Shown here one piece after another: positions 1 to 8,322 of a stretch of DNA of 46,129 nucleotides (position 1 is the stretch's first letter; each line of letters opens with the position of its first letter). Made by a program: the position numbers and the translations under genes. The notes under the pieces were generated by a model, which saw only the letters and a list, made by a program, of their open reading frames with translations, ran no database searches and was not told the origin of the DNA. Source of the DNA: Gammaproteobacteria bacterium (GTDB taxonomy: Bacteria > Pseudomonadota > Gammaproteobacteria > Pseudomonadales > Azotimanducaceae); the NCBI GenBank assembly GCA_004357385.1, contig SMWF01000114.1:1-46129 (forward strand). Direction: 5' to 3'.

Positions 1-126
1 ACTCACAATATGACCCTCACAGCCTGGACTGTTTTCCATGGAATTCATACCGCGGGGAAGCTCCGTTGCAAAGACGGCGCGATCGGCTTAGCGTGTCCTT
101 GAGAGGGGTAGTCGGACAGCCACTAG

Positions 127-606
127 AGAGTCACTGGGGGAATTATCTTCCTCTCGCCAGAGGGCCACCCTTTGATCGATGCCGATTGGTTGATGCTCCG
201 TTGGAATCGTGCCCACAAGTCCACGAAAGTCCGCAAGCGGCTCGGTCCTTATCCCTGGCGCCACACGTTCATATCTCAATCGCTGGTGAAGGGACTCTCG
301 ATTAACGACGTTGCCCAGTTGTGTGGGAACTCACACACCACTATCGAGAAGCATTACTTGAAGTGGCTCCCAGGCGCCGACGATAAGCAACGCCTTAGGG
401 AAGAGATGGAGATCGAAGACCAGGCGACCGCAAAGACGAACAGCAGCCTTCGATTCCACTCCGTGACCCATCGCAACCCCATCAAGGCCAACCCGACTCA
501 TTTGTCATGCCGTTCACCTATCTGCAACCACCTAACTACAACTTTACTGCCACCGCCTCTTCGTCGGAAGCGAACAGCTCTTCAAAGCGCGCAAAATAGC
601 TTTTGA
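127..606 (+). pseudogene. tyrosine recombinase (phage-type integrase) C-terminal remnant
   Basis: The frame opened by TTG at 172 encodes the end of an integrase catalytic domain. It has the box YPWRHTFISQSLVKG, then LCGNSHTTIEKHY with the Tyr that would be the nucleophile. The similarity continues upstream of 172 to about 127 (IIFLSPEGHPL), where a TAG at 124-126 and earlier stops close the frame. No N-terminal core-binding domain is visible, so the gene is a fragment even though the window starts nearby. The first His of the HxxR motif is Tyr here and the H/W position is Asn, both seen in some integrases. The frame runs on to 606 and overlaps the convergent gene at 536, so the true family end is probably near 420. 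I infer a dead integrase of an element linked to tRNA-Arg at 5260. Confidence 0.6.
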
Positions 607-2737
607 AGTCAGCCATTGTCATCGTCAGTCCCTGAGCGTTCCAGTTCGCTGAGACTACTGGGCCACAATGTCCGTAAGCAGCTTCGGCCGAAAGTCTTGC
701 CCACCGGGAGTCCGTGAGGGATACATAACGAACTACGCGCATCGCGTTTTTGGCGTCAACAGTCATTAAGGCCACACCAGCCCTCCGTTCACCCCAATGG
801 ACAACTGTGCCATCCTCCATCCGCATCATCGAATCACCCCCAAGTAAACGGTCGCTTGGCGGGCACTTCTGATTTCCCCACACTGCATAGTTACCTTGCT
901 CGCGGACGGGTTTGCCGTATTTCACTTTCAAGGAATCACCAATCGCACTGAGGTTCGGATTGGAAAGTTTCACGGTTCGATAGATTCCAAACACCTCGTC
1001 CTCGCCATCAGCCCCTTTCTCGACCGAAAGGGTGATGACCTCTTGAGAAGCAACTGCGTTCCAGTATTGCCGCCTCTTCCGTTCGTCGTTCCCGGTGAGG
1101 TCTACCTGCCAACGCTGGTTAGAATCCGACGTGTCCCGTGCGAGAAACTTCGCCGGTGGAGTAGATTCCAGGCGAATGAATACGACCGATCTACCGAAGG
1201 GGCTTCTCTGATACGCTCCTGAAGTCTGTGGTCGAGGTTCAGTGCCCGGGATATCCATCTTCCTCTCGTAGCGATATTCCGACGTGGGGCTCATATGCTC
1301 TCGTACGATTTTTTCGGCAGCGGCGAGGGACATGCCAAGTTTGACGCCGACAATGTCGTATCTGGCGTGTTCGGCGGCCAGTTTCTTTTCAGCCGCCTGT
1401 TGCTTGGCATGCTCACCGGCTAGAACCTCTGTCCCCAACCGGAAGCCGCTTCCAGTATCCGACAGCAACAGTTTGTTCTCCGGTGAGAAGATCTCCAGAC
1501 GGTCCAGGCTGACTTTGAAGGTTGGGTATTTCGCGTTTCCCAGCAGTTCGTTTACCGTGAAGTGCAGCACCGTGCGAATCTGCCTTTTGTTATCTGCGCC
1601 AGACCCCTGGCGAACCTTCGAGATCTCTTCCGCGGTACGAGCATCCATTTTCAGCGTGAGCATTTCCAGGCGACGATCAACGGAAACCAATGTATGGCCT
1701 GGGAGATTGAAGAGGCCTTCGTTGGCGGTATCAACACGGAGTAGAGAATTGGGAAGCCCAAAGGGATTATCCAAACCAGGCACGTGCCTCGGAGGGTTTA
1801 GTATAAAATCACCTTCGAATTCTGACCGCCGGGTCTTGTACCCATCTTCTCGCGACCTGTTGCCACCCCTGATGAAAAAATGAGATCCACGGCCATTGGA
1901 CAAACATCCTTCGATGGCATCGACATCGCATTTGAACCAGTTTCGATCGAAGTAGAGGCCGCCGAGATCGTGGTCATACTTGTACTGTACGGCGGTGTTG
2001 GAAAACTCGAGCGTGTAGGAATCCGGCAACGCGGCGGCGAGTTTCTCGAGACGATCGCGATATTTCGAAACCAGCTCACGAGCGGCGTAGCGAGGTTCGC
2101 GCCCCTCGACTTCGTCGCGCGCAAAAACGGCGCCCCTCATCGCGTCAGCAAGTGCTTTTTCCCGGTACGCAAGCTTAGTTTGAAAACCGCTGGGAATTGT
2201 GCCGTTTCCTATCTTAGTGTAATAGCCCCTCGTCTTTTCGATATCATCAGCCTGCTTGTAAGCCTGCTTATCCGCCATTACCTGGGATTCAGTCATGGTG
2301 AGAAATTCATCCTCGGTGACGTCGCCCGGTTGAAACTTGAGCCGTAGTAGGAAATAGGGTGCGGCCTGCAGTGCCATATCCGCCGAAGTTGCCGTGATTG
2401 CGGCGGATTGGGTGGGCGCAACTCCGCCGATCGATCGGACTCCATCCGCCTGGCTTTCGGGCACCTGACTCTGGTTCGCGTTCACCGCCTGTTCCGACGA
2501 TGTGTCAGCGGGCGGTTTCTTGGTGTTGTTGGCAACGGCTGCCTCGTCTGCCTCCTCTTCCGCCTTTGTTTCGAGATCGAGCGCATCGGCCGTCTTTTTT
2601 ATCAACTCCTGCGCCTTTTTCTTTAGATTGTCCCAGGGGGCAGCCGAAACCCCTTCCGATTGGATGATGGACAGAGAGAAAATTGCCAGGAAAAGTAGAA
2701 GAAACCGAGACCAGGAAGTATTCCTTGGATGTGACAT
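536..2737 (-). CDS. hypothetical secreted protein, 733 aa
   Basis: This is a long unknown protein with an N-terminal signal peptide (LLLFLAIFSLSIIQSEGVSAA, cleavage likely after SAA). The start is set at ATG 2737 because AAAGGGGG lies about 8-12 nt upstream; a TTG at 2761 opens the same frame but is less likely. A charged, Ala/Gln-rich linker follows the signal. The C-terminal part contains a segment starting DIVGVKLGMSLAAAEKIV, a pattern repeatedly seen at the start of a small domain in exported proteobacterial proteins. Four Cys fall in the mature part (two near KCDVDAIEGC), which fits an oxidised periplasmic or secreted protein. I do not recognise the family. It stands alone in the accessory segment, convergent with the integrase remnant. 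Confidence 0.8.
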   Translation of the reverse strand: MSHPRNTSWSRFLLLFLAIFSLSIIQSEGVSAAPWDNLKKKAQELIKKTADALDLETKAEEEADEAAVANNTKKPPADTSSEQAVNANQSQVPESQADGVRSIGGVAPTQSAAITATSADMALQAAPYFLLRLKFQPGDVTEDEFLTMTESQVMADKQAYKQADDIEKTRGYYTKIGNGTIPSGFQTKLAYREKALADAMRGAVFARDEVEGREPRYAARELVSKYRDRLEKLAAALPDSYTLEFSNTAVQYKYDHDLGGLYFDRNWFKCDVDAIEGCLSNGRGSHFFIRGGNRSREDGYKTRRSEFEGDFILNPPRHVPGLDNPFGLPNSLLRVDTANEGLFNLPGHTLVSVDRRLEMLTLKMDARTAEEISKVRQGSGADNKRQIRTVLHFTVNELLGNAKYPTFKVSLDRLEIFSPENKLLLSDTGSGFRLGTEVLAGEHAKQQAAEKKLAAEHARYDIVGVKLGMSLAAAEKIVREHMSPTSEYRYERKMDIPGTEPRPQTSGAYQRSPFGRSVVFIRLESTPPAKFLARDTSDSNQRWQVDLTGNDERKRRQYWNAVASQEVITLSVEKGADGEDEVFGIYRTVKLSNPNLSAIGDSLKVKYGKPVREQGNYAVWGNQKCPPSDRLLGGDSMMRMEDGTVVHWGERRAGVALMTVDAKNAMRVVRYVSLTDSRWARLSAEAAYGHCGPVVSANWNAQGLTMTMADFKSYFARFEELFASDEEAVAVKL

Positions 2738-3289
2738 TGTTGTCGTCCCCCTTTTCAACAAACCGACTCGCGAGTGCGAGAATCCGTTGCGTGGGGCTCA
2801 CTCAGCTATGGCATCGAATACCACAAGAAGCGCACTTGTGGGTTTCCTGTAGCCCCACCTATGCCATCAAATCATATTAGTCTTGCCATTTTTTTGGCGC
2901 AACGGGTGAAATCGCAGGATGCAGTATGCGTATATGCAGATGGCAACATGAACTAATACTAGTCGCACTCGCAGGTAATGCATCAGCCATAGTCACCCCT
3001 ATTCCGAGGCGTTTGAAAATCACTCGGTTACGGTTGCTGCCTATCCTGCGCGCCTGCGCGCTGGCTTGAACAAGCTAACTGCAAGACAAAGTGTCTGGGG
3101 GTTCGACTGCGGCCGGTCACCGTCCCGTGGCGAAGCGTCCAGTGTGGAGAATCGACTTGAGAACCTAGGTTCGAGAAACCAGCCGTTCACAAACCAATCC
3201 TGACTGGCTCAAACCGGCCACAAGCGGTCATCGGTCACGCAAAGAAGCACCGGGGCAAGTCCGGCTTCTCAATCACGGCGCTGAACCTC
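2738..3289. other. gene-free stretch
   Basis: I find no convincing coding frame or RNA gene here. At 3244-3268 there is an imperfect hairpin (GAAG-CA-CCGG, seven-base loop, CCGG-CTTC) downstream of the minus-strand gene at 3375. Only TTT follows on the minus strand, so it is at best a weak terminator. The promoter of the secreted-protein gene should lie just above 2737 but I cannot pick a convincing -35/-10 pair. Confidence 0.5.
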
Positions 3290-3376
3290 TTAAGCGATTT
3301 TCCGCCGCCTCATCCAAGCAATACCTGCAAGGCCGATGGCCAGCAATGAGGGACCGCTGGCCGTGGCCTTGGAGTC
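3290..3376 (-). pseudogene. orphan PEP-CTERM-like sorting tail
   Basis: Directly after the stop of the gene at 3375, in the +1 frame, the minus strand encodes a short segment ending in TAA at 3290. It reads SGPSLLAIGLAGIAWMRRRK plus IA: a Pro-containing turn, a hydrophobic helix of about 14 residues, then an Arg-rich end. That three-part layout is the PEP-CTERM/exosortase sorting signal. It has no start codon of its own; a TAG sits 9 codons upstream of the Pro-containing turn. Either an exosortase substrate lost its body here, or the preceding protein once read into this tail and was shifted out of frame. No exosortase gene is in the window. The match is by eye only. Confidence 0.35.
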
Positions 3377-3812
3377 AATCCTTAGAATCTCCTACCGGAG
3401 TTGATTGATACGATGCCTGCAGCCATTTCCCGTCCCGCCTGACCCAGGTTTCAACAACCCGTATTTTCGAAGGCAATTGCCTTCCTTGGAAAGTGCCTTC
3501 GATGTCTGCCCGAAACGTCAGCTGCACGACGTCCTCTGTGAGCGTGATCACCTGCAAGCCTGCCGCCTCATAGGATGAGAGGTGGTAGTCGGAAAGGGTT
3601 CTCAGCTGGTCGGCCTGGGAGAAAAACTGAAAGCCGGTTGTGATAGCTAAATGGTCGGCAGTTGTGCGTTGCTCAATGACCTTTGCGTCTCCTGAATCGA
3701 ACGCAGCTCGAAGCACTTGCCTGGCGTTTTCCACTTCCTCGCGCACGTCCGCCCGGCCTTCTGCCACGAACAAGAGGCTGCCGAGCACAATCAGAATTAT
3801 TTGGCGCGCCAT
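3375..3812 (-). CDS. small secreted SnoaL/DUF4440-like (NTF2-fold) protein
   Basis: The 145-residue product starts with a Sec signal (MARQIILIVLGSLLFVAEG, cleaved near RAD). The rest has the pattern of the NTF2-like DUF4440/SnoaL superfamily: an N-terminal helix (VENARQVLRAAFDSGD) followed by TTADHLAITTGFQFFSQADQ and strands ending in VVETWVRRDGKWLQASYQST, the usual DGKW-W/Q end of the fold. Members bind small molecules or are catalytic, but no active site can be assigned from sequence. AAGGAGG lies 8 nt before the ATG, a strong ribosome site. The gene stands alone, with a PEP-CTERM-like tail just past its stop in another frame. Confidence 0.7.
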   Translation of the reverse strand: MARQIILIVLGSLLFVAEGRADVREEVENARQVLRAAFDSGDAKVIEQRTTADHLAITTGFQFFSQADQLRTLSDYHLSSYEAAGLQVITLTEDVVQLTFRADIEGTFQGRQLPSKIRVVETWVRRDGKWLQASYQSTPVGDSKD

Positions 3813-4637
3813 GAGTATCTCCTCCTTAAGGAAAACTGAACTTAACCAGTTCTCTGATTGTGTAGATGTGAACCGCCATAGTCCGATGAACGACCACGAT
3901 AATCGGGCGCACGCCCTAATGGTATTAGAAGTAGGTTGCTGTTAGCCACCTCAAACGAATGTCCGTATATGGACTCCTCCTCGGCTTGCAAGCACTCCGT
4001 TGTGTTGGCGTGAGGTAACGACTGCTCACGTATATCCGGCCTCTAACGTCTACATCGACGCATCGATGCGGGGCCATGATGGGCTATTCGCGCGCCGGTT
4101 CCCTATCGCTTTGCCGTGCTTGGTGCACCTGGACATTCTCGGGTTCTGCCAGCGCCGGTTCGACCTGTTCGCCATCGTGCGGGTTGCTTTGCAATCGTGA
4201 GTGAGGGTTCTCCTGGTTGTCTTGTTTGTTCCTTAGGCGGTCATTCGTTTGGGCTCGTAGTCGGTTCCATGGATCAGGAGGGTTCGTAGATGCGCATCGC
4301 CCCGTTTAGTGATCCCCAACAGCCGATCCTTGTTACCGGAACTGTGTTGTCTGGGGGTGAGTCCAAACGAGGCCGCCATTGGCTACCGGACTTTTGATCG
4401 TCGCTTTCAGTTTCTGGGAATTCGCCAACGCAAGAACGGCCCTGCGACCGGATCGCGGTGCCACCGCATTAATTCTCTCTGGGCCGTTTGCGTACAGCCG
4501 TAACGGTGATCTCGGCAGAAGAAAGGTACTTAGAGTCAAGGTTTGGTCAACAGCACCTTGACTACAAGAAGATGGTTCGGAGGCGGCTGTAGCAAGTTGA
4601 GTCTCACCGTCGATCATTGTTTGGATAAGGCGCAGTT
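3813..4637. other. gene-poor stretch with transposase debris
   Basis: Apart from the IS110 transposase remnant at 4233-4379, I see no intact gene. Short frames such as 4000-4200 (+) and 4309-4617 on either strand lack starts with ribosome sites or recognisable domains. I could not identify terminal inverted repeats or target duplications, which IS110 elements normally lack anyway. Confidence 0.55.
4233..4379 (-). mobile_element. IS110-family transposase remnant
   Basis: Minus-strand translation gives MAASFGLTPRQHSSG, then NKDRLLGITKRGDAHLRTLL and IHG. This is the core of the IS110/IS116 C-terminal transposase domain (Transposase_20), whose usual form is a GLxPRQxSSGGKxRLGxISKRGDxxLR pattern. 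After IHG the sequence jumps directly to TDYEPKRMTA and a stop. Full IS110 proteins have several dozen residues between these points, ending in an ALANKxARxxWALLxxGxxY-like stretch, so an internal deletion is likely. Upstream the frame breaks at a TAG and the rest of the transposase is missing. It is a dead fragment in the segment bordering tRNA-Arg. Confidence 0.7.
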
Positions 4638-5150
4638 ATGAAATGGTTAGCCGTCTTACGGATGTCGGTCCTGATGTTATTGTCGGTGGGTGTGGAATTC
4701 CCAACCGCGGATGCCTACCAGGCAGTTGGCGACACCTCATCGCCAAGCTCACTTACACAGAGATTCCAAGACGGCGTCGCAGCGAAAACTGCACATGAAA
4801 CCAGTCTCCCACAATGGGTACAGTATTGGATGAAGTTCATGACGATCGTATTTCTAGCCGATGTCTTCTTTGTTTTTCATCAAGCACTCTCACGCTGGAT
4901 CCTAAGCGCTGTAATGGCTTCGACAACGACTGGTATTTTGATTGGGGTTGCCAATAATTTTGTTGGCGGCGTCCTGCATTACGTTTTCTGGTTCCCCTTG
5001 GTGGTCTATATTTTCTGGAGTCTGAGGAACGAGAAAGTTGAGCCCTTTTCCATTTCTGGAGGGTGGGTGACGCTGACTTTTCTGACAATGACTACTTCGT
5101 TGGTCTTGGATGCCTGGAATATCGGGCGTCATCTAGTAGAAACTACATAG
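4638..5150 (+). CDS. hypothetical membrane protein, 170 aa
   Basis: The product begins with a hydrophobic segment that could be a signal peptide (LRMSVLMLLSVGVEF, possible cleavage after ADA). A polar stretch of about 45 residues follows, then three or four membrane segments, near 65-82 (FMTIVFLADVFFVFHQAL), 90-112, 113-128 (YVFWFPLVVYIFW) and 143-158. A second-helix motif reads TGILIGVANNFVGGVLHYVF. I do not recognise the family. No strong Shine-Dalgarno sequence precedes the ATG. It is the last gene of the accessory segment, 109 nt before the tRNA-Arg 3' end. Confidence 0.65.
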   Translation: MKWLAVLRMSVLMLLSVGVEFPTADAYQAVGDTSSPSSLTQRFQDGVAAKTAHETSLPQWVQYWMKFMTIVFLADVFFVFHQALSRWILSAVMASTTTGILIGVANNFVGGVLHYVFWFPLVVYIFWSLRNEKVEPFSISGGWVTLTFLTMTTSLVLDAWNIGRHLVETT

Positions 5151-5259
5151 GCACTATGGCTAAGAAGGCGCTCAAGCCGCTCCCTCGCGATCGGTACCCG
5201 CACCCATACTGCACCCACGATTAAATTCGAGGGTCCGGCTCTGATCCAGTTGTTTTTAT

Positions 5260-5336
5260 TGGCGCCCCGACCAGGATTCGAACCTGGGACCTGCCCCTTA
5301 GGAGGGGGCCGCGCTATCCTGCTGTGCCACCGGGGC
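5260..5336 (-). tRNA. tRNA-Arg (anticodon CCT)
   Basis: The reverse complement folds as a 77-nt tRNA. The acceptor stem GCCCCGG pairs with TCGGGGC, the anticodon stem is GCCCC/GGGGC with loop CTCCTAA (anticodon CCT, reading AGG), and the T arm is CCAGG-TTCGAAT-CCTGG. The discriminator is G and CCA is encoded (TGG at 5260-5262 on the plus strand). The 3' end faces the accessory segment, the usual geometry for tyrosine-recombinase islands that insert at a tRNA 3' end. I did not find a second copy of the 3' end inside the window. Confidence 0.95.
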
Positions 5337-5348
5337 GTGTGCTCAAGC

Positions 5349-5764
5349 TTACAGGTTTCGCGCCCTGGTATTGTGCGCGAAGAACCACTCGAGTGCAGCC
5401 GCTTCGAACGACAACGTGAGGTTCAGCAGGCCCTCTAATCCCGACCATGTGAACCATCCGGTCATCACCAGGGCGGGGGGAATCCGAGTAGTGCCGCGGC
5501 GACCATCCCTCGGCGAAATCGAATCTCCGACCCGCTCGCAGATCGCGCCCAGCCGTATACCCAGAAACAGGCGCCGATCAAGCCGAATGCCGCCGCGAGG
5601 GTGAACAGCGGGGGGCCGTACAATGACATCGGTCGTTGAGCTGGAGCCACGATCTGAAATACCAGCAGACCAAGGCCCCCAATGAGGGGCGAATAGCACA
5701 ACAGGCGAACCCCGCGGCGGAGGCGGCGCTCGGTTGAACCCAGGATCGCAAGATTCCTACTCAA
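5349..5764 (-). pseudogene. membrane protein gene split by a frameshift at a C6 run
   Basis: Two overlapping minus frames make one plausible protein of about 139 residues. The first (from 5764) has two membrane segments, near 24-41 and 52-72, and reads to AAALLGFPPPW before stopping. The second supplies PALVMTGWFTWSGLEGLLNL through NTRARNL and ends at 5349. They join smoothly if one base is added at the run of six Cs (plus-strand G5475-5480). That could be a sequencing error or a real mutation. The gene is last in the oxidase/ACIII cluster, where haem A synthesis genes often sit, but the sequence does not resemble CtaA or CtaB and I do not recognise it. Confidence 0.5.
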
Positions 5765-5895
5765 CCGCTGCTGACGCGGCTGACCTGTTCAGTTAGGTAG
5801 TTTCGTGCCGCCGACCACGCCGAGGGAACAACAAAACGATCGGCAGGGCGAAGGCCATGCTGCCCGCGACCGCATCTTGCTATCGCGGCCCCCGT

Positions 5896-6456
5896 TTAAG
5901 GAGGCGTGGTGGCGCGCAGAAGTCGTTTTAGATCCTTGAGTATGCCCGGCCCGCCCTCGTCAGGGGGGTACATCAAGACGACGCGCCCTTGACGATCGAC
6001 GATCAGTAGCGTGGTATCGAGCTGCGGTGCGCCCATTGCACGACGAAGCGCGTCGACAACGTTACCGTCGGACGGCAGCCGCCAACGCTGCTCACCGGCG
6101 GCTGGCGCATCGTCATCCGGGCCGAGCACGGCTACCGTGACGCGGGGAGTATCCCGCCCCACTGCGATCCGAATGTACTCGGCGAGCTGTACCCACCGCT
6201 GACAGGGTTGTGTACAGGCCGCGCTGTGCAGCACCACCAGAAACCAGTCACCTGTGCCTGCGTCCACATCGAGTGCCGCACCCGCGCCGTCCATCACGCC
6301 ATGAGATCTCAGTCCCAGAGACGGTTCTAACAGTACCCCGTAATTGACGGTGTTCGCCGGCCGCCAGTCGGAAGGCCCCCTGACAAATACCCATGCGAGC
6401 ACGACCGGCACCGCGAACACTGCGACGAGTACCAGCAGGGTCCGGCGGGCCGTCAT
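5896..6456 (-). CDS. oxidase-associated thioredoxin-fold membrane protein (SCO-like position)
   Basis: The 186-residue product starts at ATG 6456, overlapping the SURF1 stop by ATGA, with GGAGG about 9 nt upstream. A longer frame opens at 6534 but lies inside SURF1. One N-terminal membrane helix (LLVLVAVFAVPVVLAWVFV) is followed by a periplasmic domain with WFLVVLHSAACTQPCQRW. This is a thioredoxin-like strand followed by CxxxC, as in SCO-type copper chaperones and thiol reductases. Later comes TLLIVDRQGRVVLMYPPD, matching the strand-turn-strand of that fold. Small proteins of this type commonly follow SURF1 in proteobacterial aa3 oxidase operons. A role in CuA assembly or cysteine reduction is inferred; I cannot point to the distal His that SCO proteins use. 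Confidence 0.75.
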   Translation of the reverse strand: MTARRTLLVLVAVFAVPVVLAWVFVRGPSDWRPANTVNYGVLLEPSLGLRSHGVMDGAGAALDVDAGTGDWFLVVLHSAACTQPCQRWVQLAEYIRIAVGRDTPRVTVAVLGPDDDAPAAGEQRWRLPSDGNVVDALRRAMGAPQLDTTLLIVDRQGRVVLMYPPDEGGPGILKDLKRLLRATTPP

Positions 6457-7169
6457 GGGCGACTGCCTCCTTTGCCGCTGCGCAAGCTGACTACGACCGT
6501 CACGACCACGACCGTCACGGCCAACGCAAACCACTGGAACGCATAGCCGAGATGCCGGGTTTCATCGGTGCCTGGCGGAGTCCAGGCGCGCACGTATCCG
6601 TGGGGTGCCTCGGCGTCGAGCAGCACGGTGACAGGCAGCAGCTCCACGTCGAGGGTTGCGCTCAAAACGGCGAAATCGATGGTTTGCACGCGCAAGATGC
6701 CGTCCGCCAGGACCTCAATGAGCTTGCGCCCTTCGAGACGTAACCCGCCCTGCGGCGGTCGACTCAATCGGCCTTCAAGACGCTGGTCGACGGTTGGGGT
6801 GGCCAGATCGGGCGCGCGGCGGCGATCCGCGCCCGCGCTTACCCAACCACGGTTTACAAGTACACTTTCCTTGCGATTGCGTAGCTCAAACGCCGTGTAC
6901 ACGAGGTAACCGACGCGGCCTCGATGTACCTGATTGTCGAGCAGGATGGTAGCGCCGCGATAGCGCCCCGTCGCGAGCGCGCGATATCCAGATAGGGCCG
7001 CCCCGTCAGCGGCACCTCGTTGATTGAGATCGACTTCCGGCGCGCGGCCGCGGCCTTCGAACTCTGCAAACAGGACGCGTTTCTGCTCCGCACGATCGAG
7101 CTGCCACATCCCAAGTGCAGCAAAAAACACCGTGGTACACAGAGCCAGTGCCAGTAAGCCGATTCTCAT
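6453..7169 (-). CDS. SURF1 family cytochrome oxidase assembly protein
   Basis: SURF1 proteins help insert haem a into oxidase subunit I. The 238-residue product has the family topology, with a membrane helix at each end (about 4-20 and 208-228) around a periplasmic domain. Diagnostic stretches are GMWQLDRAEQKR after helix 1, then ILLDNQVHRGRVGYLVYTAF, VLVNRGWVSAG and HLGYAFQWFALA leading into helix 2. The length is normal. It follows actF after 70 nt and overlaps the next gene by ATGA. Its place beside caa3 and ACIII genes fits assembly of the caa3 enzyme encoded upstream. Confidence 0.93.
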   Translation of the reverse strand: MRIGLLALALCTTVFFAALGMWQLDRAEQKRVLFAEFEGRGRAPEVDLNQRGAADGAALSGYRALATGRYRGATILLDNQVHRGRVGYLVYTAFELRNRKESVLVNRGWVSAGADRRRAPDLATPTVDQRLEGRLSRPPQGGLRLEGRKLIEVLADGILRVQTIDFAVLSATLDVELLPVTVLLDAEAPHGYVRAWTPPGTDETRHLGYAFQWFALAVTVVVVTVVVSLRSGKGGSRP

Positions 7170-7239
7170 CTGATCTTTTCCGCTCGAAGGTGCTCCTGCC
7201 TTCCTGGACCCGCCGTGCGGAGACCGGTCCGGGCCGCGT

Positions 7240-8322
7240 TTAGCGCGCCGGTTCGTGCGTCAACTTGATCTCCCAATGCGAATACATGGGTAATCGCCTG
7301 GCGAGTAAAACCACCACCAACAGGAACGCCGCGAGCAGCCCAATCGACAGGCCTACGTCCAGGAGGTGGTCCAGCGGCCGATCGTCCGGCGAGAATACAG
7401 GAATCACCATCAGATACCTGTTGATCCAGATACCGATGTTGATACCCAGAGCGACGATACACATCGCCAGCACCGATCGATTGATGAAGCCGAAGATCAA
7501 CGCGACCAGGGGGACGAAGAAACAGCCGGCCAGCATGGTCCAGTAGTAGGGGGCGTAGTGGCCGTACATCTGGCGCCACAAGGGATCGGTTTCGTGAGGC
7601 AGGTTGCCAAACCAGATCACAAAGAACTGAGCCCAGAACAGGTAGATCCACAGCAGCACAAATGCGGTGAGCAACATGCTGAGCTGGCGGACGTGGTGGG
7701 GGCCGAAGTAGGACCCGGTTGCCGAGGATCGGCCAAGGATGGCGGGGAACGCAATCAAGGCCGCCGTGCCTGCCAACACATTGCCGAACCAGAAGTGAAT
7801 CGGAAACACGGTGCTGTGCCAGTGCGGGATGAGCATCATGGCAAAATCCCAGGCGAACAAGGTATTGCAAACCACGAAGCCGATCAGAACCAGCGGCGAC
7901 AACAGATACAGTTGGCGCTCGACCTGACGATGGTCGATGTTGCCTGCGTTCGGGCCTCGCGCCAGGTCGGGCCGCAGACTCTTTACTGCATAGACCGTGC
8001 TCAGGCCGTAGAACAAAAACAGGCCAAAGAGGTTTCTGATCAACAACCAGTCACTGTTCAGCCACGGACTCAGATGTTCATCGCTGGAGGCCGAAAGCCA
8101 GTAGAACAGGTCGTCTCTGGCGTAGTAATAGATCAGCAGAAATCCCACGATGGCGAACGGAAAGAACGCCAGCGTGCTCAGTTCGGCGAGCCGGTAATAG
8201 GGTTTGGCCCACTGCGCGTAGACCAGACGGCAGATGGCGCAGAACACTACGCCCGCCTGGCTCACACCCATGAGAAAGAGAAACGAAACGATGAGCAAAC
8301 CGAACTCGGGCCGAGTACTCAT
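7240..8322 (-). CDS. actF: Alternative Complex III subunit ActF (NrfD/PsrC-like)
   Basis: ActF is the smaller of the two NrfD-type integral membrane subunits of Alternative Complex III. The 360-residue product shows about ten hydrophobic segments. It has the family stretches NTLFAWDFAMMLIPHWHST, FAQ-type loop LFWAQFFVIWFGNLPHET (the usual ActF WxxNxPxE region) and MCIVALGINIGIWINRYL. The ATG overlaps the actE stop by ATGA. In known ACIII structures ActF packs beside ActC and is the less certain quinone-site subunit. Length and position as last act gene are typical. Confidence 0.92.
   Translation of the reverse strand: MSTRPEFGLLIVSFLFLMGVSQAGVVFCAICRLVYAQWAKPYYRLAELSTLAFFPFAIVGFLLIYYYARDDLFYWLSASSDEHLSPWLNSDWLLIRNLFGLFLFYGLSTVYAVKSLRPDLARGPNAGNIDHRQVERQLYLLSPLVLIGFVVCNTLFAWDFAMMLIPHWHSTVFPIHFWFGNVLAGTAALIAFPAILGRSSATGSYFGPHHVRQLSMLLTAFVLLWIYLFWAQFFVIWFGNLPHETDPLWRQMYGHYAPYYWTMLAGCFFVPLVALIFGFINRSVLAMCIVALGINIGIWINRYLMVIPVFSPDDRPLDHLLDVGLSIGLLAAFLLVVVLLARRLPMYSHWEIKLTHEPAR

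Noticed and set aside
3244-3268. Intrinsic terminator downstream of the secreted NTF2-like gene
   Set aside because: The hairpin is bulged and followed by only three Ts on the minus strand.
4000-4200. Plus-strand 66-residue frame in the transposase-debris region
   Set aside because: No ribosome site, no recognised family and no neighbours to support it.
1-5260. Direct repeat of the tRNA-Arg 3' end (attachment site)
   Set aside because: I scanned the accessory segment for the last 20 nt of the tRNA and saw no second copy; it would lie left of the window if it exists.
5793-5858. Minus-strand 21-residue frame MAFALPIVLLFPRRGRRHETT between the thioredoxin-fold gene and the frameshifted gene
   Set aside because: It looks like a hydrophobic helix plus Arg tail, but there is no ribosome site and it is too short to support.
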